Both the position numbers and the translations under genes were made by a program. The notes beneath the pieces were generated by a model, which did no database searches, was not told the DNA's origin, and worked only from the letters and a program-made list of their open reading frames with translations. Of a stretch of 10,074 nucleotides of DNA, positions 6,809 to 10,074 are shown in pieces. The DNA comes from SHNJ01 sp964458615 (lineage in GTDB: Bacteria > Pseudomonadota > Alphaproteobacteria > SHNJ01), in the NCBI GenBank assembly GCA_964458615.1, contig CAYWJR010000054.1, positions 1-10,074 of the forward strand. The letters run 5' to 3'. How positions within the stretch are numbered: the first letter of the stretch is position 1; each line of letters opens with the position of its first letter.

Positions 6809-7917
6809 TCACGCTTGCCCGCACCAATACCAGCGCTATCAGCCAATGGTGGTGGACCGTGGACCGATGGCTTTTGGCGGCATTGTTGATATTGATCACC
6901 ATGGGCATCATCCTAAGCCTGGCGGCAAGTCCGGCGGTGGCGGACATGCTGAATTTGAACAGTTATTATTTTTTTAAACGGCAAATGTTTTTATTGCCGG
7001 TCGCCATGGCCATAATGTTCGGCACATCGATGTTGTCGACGCGCAACATCAAATTGCTGGCGATCGCGGCATTGGGCGCAGCGATTTTATTTTTGATTCT
7101 GACATTTTTTATCGGCGTTGAAATCAAAGGCGCGCGCCGTTGGCTGTCGATTGCAGGATTTTCGTTGCAGCCTTCGGAATTTATCAAACCAAGTTTCGCC
7201 GTGGTCGCCGCTTGGCTGTTCAGCGAACAATATAAACGCGCCGAATTCAAAGGAACGACCTATTGTATCGCCGCATGGGCGTGTATTTTCGCGCTGTTGG
7301 TATTGCAACCCGATTTGGGCATGGCGTTTGTGGTGTCGTGCGTTTGGGGATTCCAATTTTTTCTGACCGGATTGCCGATCGTGGTGGTTTTGGGTTTGGG
7401 CGGCGCGGCCATCACCATGGCGTTTTCCGCCTATTATTTATTCCCGCATTTCCAAAGCCGCATCGACCGTTTCATGGACCCCAGCAGCGGCGACACATTC
7501 CAAGTGCAGCGTTCGATGGAAGCATTCATCAACGGCGGATTCATGGGCCAAGGCCCCGGCGAAGGCACGGTGAAATCCACCATCCCCGACGTGCATGCCG
7601 ATTTCGTGTTCGCGGTCGCGGGCGAAGAATTCGGCCTGATCCCGTGTTTGTTTATTGTCGCTGTGTATGCTTTTATTGTGCTGCGCGGCCTCAAACGCTT
7701 GCGCGGGGAAAACGATTTGTTTTTAATCTTGGCAACGGCTGGAATTTTAACGCAATTCGGTTTGCAAGCGGTTGTCAACATGGCTTCGACTTTGAATCTG
7801 ATGCCTACCAAGGGAATGACATTGCCATTCATCAGTTATGGCGGATCGTCGTTGTTGGCGATTTCATTGGCGACCGGCATGCTGTTGGGACTGACTCGCA
7901 AACGGCCTCGCTCGTAA
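6805..7917 (+). CDS. ftsW: FtsW, SEDS-family septal peptidoglycan glycosyltransferase
   Basis: FtsW polymerises lipid II at the septum together with FtsI. The 370-residue protein has about ten hydrophobic segments. SEDS motifs are KGARRWL at 108-114, QPSEFIKP at 122-129, LQPDLG at 167-172, GQGPGEG at 248-254, HADFVFAVAGEEFG from 264 (D266 is at the place of the essential SEDS aspartate), and NLMPTKGMTLPFISYGGSS from 331. The KGMTLPFISYGGSS form together with the dcw position favours FtsW over RodA. The ATG at 6805 overlaps the murD stop as ATGA, with AAAGGA at 6789-6794 ten bases upstream. A polar N-terminal stretch of about 20 residues with three consecutive Trp precedes the first membrane segment. 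murG follows after 24 bases. Confidence 0.96.
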   Translation: MITLARTNTSAISQWWWTVDRWLLAALLILITMGIILSLAASPAVADMLNLNSYYFFKRQMFLLPVAMAIMFGTSMLSTRNIKLLAIAALGAAILFLILTFFIGVEIKGARRWLSIAGFSLQPSEFIKPSFAVVAAWLFSEQYKRAEFKGTTYCIAAWACIFALLVLQPDLGMAFVVSCVWGFQFFLTGLPIVVVLGLGGAAITMAFSAYYLFPHFQSRIDRFMDPSSGDTFQVQRSMEAFINGGFMGQGPGEGTVKSTIPDVHADFVFAVAGEEFGLIPCLFIVAVYAFIVLRGLKRLRGENDLFLILATAGILTQFGLQAVVNMASTLNLMPTKGMTLPFISYGGSSLLAISLATGMLLGLTRKRPRS

Positions 7918-7941
7918 CAAGATCGGACTGCTGCAAAAAGA

Positions 7942-9171
7942 ATGACCGAACAAAAAAACACCGGATTGGGATTGCCGAAACCAAAATTGGTTATATTGGC
8001 CGCTGGCGGAACGGGCGGACATATTTTTCCCGCCGCCGCGTTGGCCGAATGTTTGATCGCCGAAAAAATATCCGTGCATTTGATTACCGATAAACGCGGC
8101 CAGGCATTTACCGTATCGGGCGGAACCGTTACAACGCACCGCATCGCCGCCGGATCGCCGAATCACCGCGGGCTGGGCGCGGTTGGCAAATTATGGACGA
8201 TCGCCAAATTGGGAATCGGTTCGTTGCAATCATTCGCCAAGCTTGCGAAATTGAAACCCGATGTGGTGGTCGGATTCGGCGGATACGCCGCAGCGCCAAC
8301 CATTTTCGCCGCCTGGATTTTGGGAATCCCGGTTATCATCCACGAACAAAACGCCATATTGGGCCGCACCAACCAATTGTTCAGCCGTTTTGCGCGGTTC
8401 ATCGCCACATCGTTCCAAAACACCGAAAATTTGGATTTAAAACAATTCCGCAAGGCCGTGTTCACCGGCAATCCGGTGCGTTCGGATATTTTAAAAATCG
8501 CCGATTTGGGTTACCCGCCCCCATCGGTTGACGGAAAAATCCGTTTGCTGATCACCGGCGGCAGCCAAGGCGCGCATATTTTTTCATACGTGATTCCGCG
8601 CGCGGTGGAATTGTTGCCGCAATCGTTACGCGATAATTTGGTCATCAGCCAACAATGCCGCGCCGAAGACAAAGACGAAGTAGAATCCGCCTATGCAAAA
8701 ATAAAAGTCACCGCCGAAGTCGCGACGTTTTTCACCGATGTCGCCAAACGTTTGGGCGAATCGCATTTGGTCGTGATGCGCGCGGGCGCATCCACGGTTG
8801 CGGAATTGACCGCATCGGGTCGGCCAAGCATTCTGGTTCCATACGCCCATGCGCTGGACAATCACCAAACCATCAATGCGCGCGCATTGGCGGATAAAAA
8901 CGCCACCTGGCTGATGCCGCAAGACGCATTCCAGCCCGAAGCATTGGCCGCGCGGCTGGAATCGTATTTGACGTTGCCGGAAACATTGACCCAAACGGCG
9001 CGCGCCGCCAAATCGCTGGGCGTGCGCGATGCGGCGCAACGCCTGACGCGGCTGGTGATAAAAACCCACGGCATTCACCGCGGTTTGTTAAAACACAAAG
9101 ACCCGCAAGACGAATATGGCGACAGTGTTTTGGGCAGCAATCACCGCGACATGACCGACCAGGCGGCATAA
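7942..9171 (+). CDS. murG: UDP-GlcNAc:lipid I N-acetylglucosaminyltransferase
   Basis: MurG adds GlcNAc to lipid I at the cytoplasmic face of the inner membrane, making lipid II. It is a GT-B glycosyltransferase. The N-domain glycine loop GGTGGHIFPA is at 22-31, GFGGYAAAP at 111-119, HEQNAILGRTN at 134-144 and GNPVR at 176-180. The C-domain has GGSQGA at 206-211, RAGASTVAEL at 280-289 and HALDNHQTINA at 303-313. The length of 409 exceeds the usual 355-370. About 14 residues precede the first strand, and a charged tail of about 30 residues follows residue 378 (HKDPQDEYGDS and onward) with no known motif. The ATG at 7942 is preceded only by a weak A-rich AAAAAGA. This is the last dcw gene here: murC and murB do not follow. 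The stop is 7 bases from the stop of the opposing transporter gene. Confidence 0.96.
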   Translation: MTEQKNTGLGLPKPKLVILAAGGTGGHIFPAAALAECLIAEKISVHLITDKRGQAFTVSGGTVTTHRIAAGSPNHRGLGAVGKLWTIAKLGIGSLQSFAKLAKLKPDVVVGFGGYAAAPTIFAAWILGIPVIIHEQNAILGRTNQLFSRFARFIATSFQNTENLDLKQFRKAVFTGNPVRSDILKIADLGYPPPSVDGKIRLLITGGSQGAHIFSYVIPRAVELLPQSLRDNLVISQQCRAEDKDEVESAYAKIKVTAEVATFFTDVAKRLGESHLVVMRAGASTVAELTASGRPSILVPYAHALDNHQTINARALADKNATWLMPQDAFQPEALAARLESYLTLPETLTQTARAAKSLGVRDAAQRLTRLVIKTHGIHRGLLKHKDPQDEYGDSVLGSNHRDMTDQAA

Positions 9172-9186
9172 CGCCATTTTATTTTT
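9162..9186 (+). terminator. Possible weak terminator after murG
   Basis: GGCG (9162-9165) can pair with CGCC (9172-9175) over a six-base loop spanning the murG stop, followed by ATTTTATTTTT to 9186. The four-pair stem is short for an intrinsic terminator, but this is the only candidate between the two convergent genes, whose stops are 7 bases apart. The T-rich part lies in the last codons of the opposing gene. Confidence 0.3.
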
Positions 9187-10074
9187 CAGCGGTTTTTATG
9201 CTGGCGGCGATCCAATACGCGATTACGGCCAATATCAATGTTCCGGAATATGCCGCCGGCCATTCATAAACATATTGTAAAACGCCATACCCGGCAACGC
9301 CCGCCCCCATCGCCGCCAACGCCGATAATTGCGTTCCGCGCCGCGCCCAAAGCCCGCATACCAAACACACCACCAATCCGGCCGATCCGAAACTGGAACT
9401 GGCTTCGATCAATGCATAGATATTTTCGCCGCCAGCCGCGATTCCATATGTCAATATGGCGGCGCCCACGACCAACCATCGTTGCAACCGTACTTTCGAT
9501 TTTTCATGGCGGAACAATTGCGGCAAACCGTTGATGACGATATTGTGCCCGACCAATCCGCCGATGGACAATAATGTCGTGTTCACGGTCGATAAAATCG
9601 CCGAAATCAACGCGCCGATGAACAACACATACGCGAATTGCGGCAACACGGTTTCGGCGATGCGCGGTAAAAATCCGTCGCCATGCATGTCCGCAGGCAC
9701 AAGCCCGAATCCCGCAAGCCCGATAAAGGCCGGAATCAATCCAACCGCCAAATACATCCCCGCCGCGATCAAACATGTTTGTTTTGCAACCGCCGGGGTT
9801 TTCGTGGCCAGGATACGCGAAATCGCTTCTTGGGCGACCAGCGATCCGACAATCGCGATCATCCATTCGTCGATTTGCGGCCAAACCGGTTGATCGGGAT
9901 TTATCAAATTCAACCGGTCTGCGGTAATAAGACCGATTGCGGCATCGAACCCGCCCAATTGCGCCACCACATATGCCGCCGTAACGCACAGCCCGACGAT
10001 AATCACAACGCTTTGGATATTGTCGGTGATGACATCGCCCAAAAATCCGCCCAAAGTCGTATACACAACCACCA
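9179..10074 (-). CDS. Sodium:solute symporter (SSS family), C-terminal part
   Basis: The gene runs leftward, ends in TAA at 9179-9181 and continues past the right edge, so the N-terminal part is missing and the GTG at 10070-10072 is an internal Val. About 297 residues are visible, with roughly eight hydrophobic segments of an inner-membrane sodium-coupled transporter. Family marks, numbered from the GTG-encoded residue, are YTTLGGFLGDVITDNIQ from 4, QEAISRILATKTP at 81-93, and GFLPRIAETVLP from 133. GALISAILSTVNTTLLS from 153 has the Ser/Thr pair expected at the Na2 sodium site of this fold (S161, T162). The helix near 225-240 and the final helix near 276-291 end in a short charged tail. The substrate (proline, pantothenate, sugars and others are known in the family) cannot be told from this part. 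It converges on murG with 7 bases between stops and is not functionally linked to it as far as can be seen. Confidence 0.88.
   Translation of the reverse strand, partial: VVVYTTLGGFLGDVITDNIQSVVIIVGLCVTAAYVVAQLGGFDAAIGLITADRLNLINPDQPVWPQIDEWMIAIVGSLVAQEAISRILATKTPAVAKQTCLIAAGMYLAVGLIPAFIGLAGFGLVPADMHGDGFLPRIAETVLPQFAYVLFIGALISAILSTVNTTLLSIGGLVGHNIVINGLPQLFRHEKSKVRLQRWLVVGAAILTYGIAAGGENIYALIEASSSFGSAGLVVCLVCGLWARRGTQLSALAAMGAGVAGYGVLQYVYEWPAAYSGTLILAVIAYWIAASIKTAEK

Noticed and set aside
7263..8093. Long open frame of 276 codons across the ftsW/murG junction.
   Set aside because: It lies in another frame of ftsW and murG, is rich in Arg, His and Gly as expected for a shadow frame of this base composition, and has no recognisable motif.
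9240..9247. TTCCGGAA palindrome near the symporter gene end, beginning like the parS site (TGTTCC).
   Set aside because: It lacks the CACGTG core and is only 8 bp, inside coding sequence; likely chance.

Overview
The window carries part of a dcw (division and cell wall) cluster from a proteobacterium, most likely an alphaproteobacterium. That placement rests on recalled family style: the FtsI C-terminal motif GYATGGWVAAP, MurE with GTNGKTS and FTRQIW, MurF with GSVGKTGTKE, and meso-DAP-type MurE specificity. I cannot name a genus. GC content is moderate and codon use looks uniform by eye across the window.

Layout, left to right on the + strand: the 3' end of ftsI (to 277), murE (264-1748), murF (1745-3193), mraY (3183-4271), an NAD(P)-binding beta-hydroxyacid-dehydrogenase-like gene (4296-5414), murD (5411-6808), ftsW (6805-7917) and murG (7942-9171). 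A convergent sodium:solute symporter gene (9179 to beyond the right edge, - strand) follows. Most neighbours overlap: 14, 4, 11, 4 and 4 bases. The two gaps are 24 bases each, so the + strand genes look like one translationally coupled transcript. There is no gene-free stretch over 300 bases; the longest gap is 24 bases.

The genes form one pathway. MurD adds D-Glu, MurE adds meso-diaminopimelate and MurF adds D-Ala-D-Ala to UDP-MurNAc-peptide. MraY transfers the product to undecaprenyl phosphate (lipid I) and MurG adds GlcNAc (lipid II). FtsW and FtsI polymerise and cross-link it at the septum.

Three things depart from the textbook cluster. First, murD contains a perfect 16-bp palindrome, TGTTCCACGTGGAACA (6313-6328), that matches the ParB-binding parS consensus. 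Second, an oxidoreductase gene with no established role in peptidoglycan synthesis sits between mraY and murD and is coupled to murD by an ATGA overlap. Third, the cluster stops after murG, where murC and murB would be expected, and meets an opposing transporter gene. I see no defence system, mobile element, CRISPR array, tRNA or rRNA.
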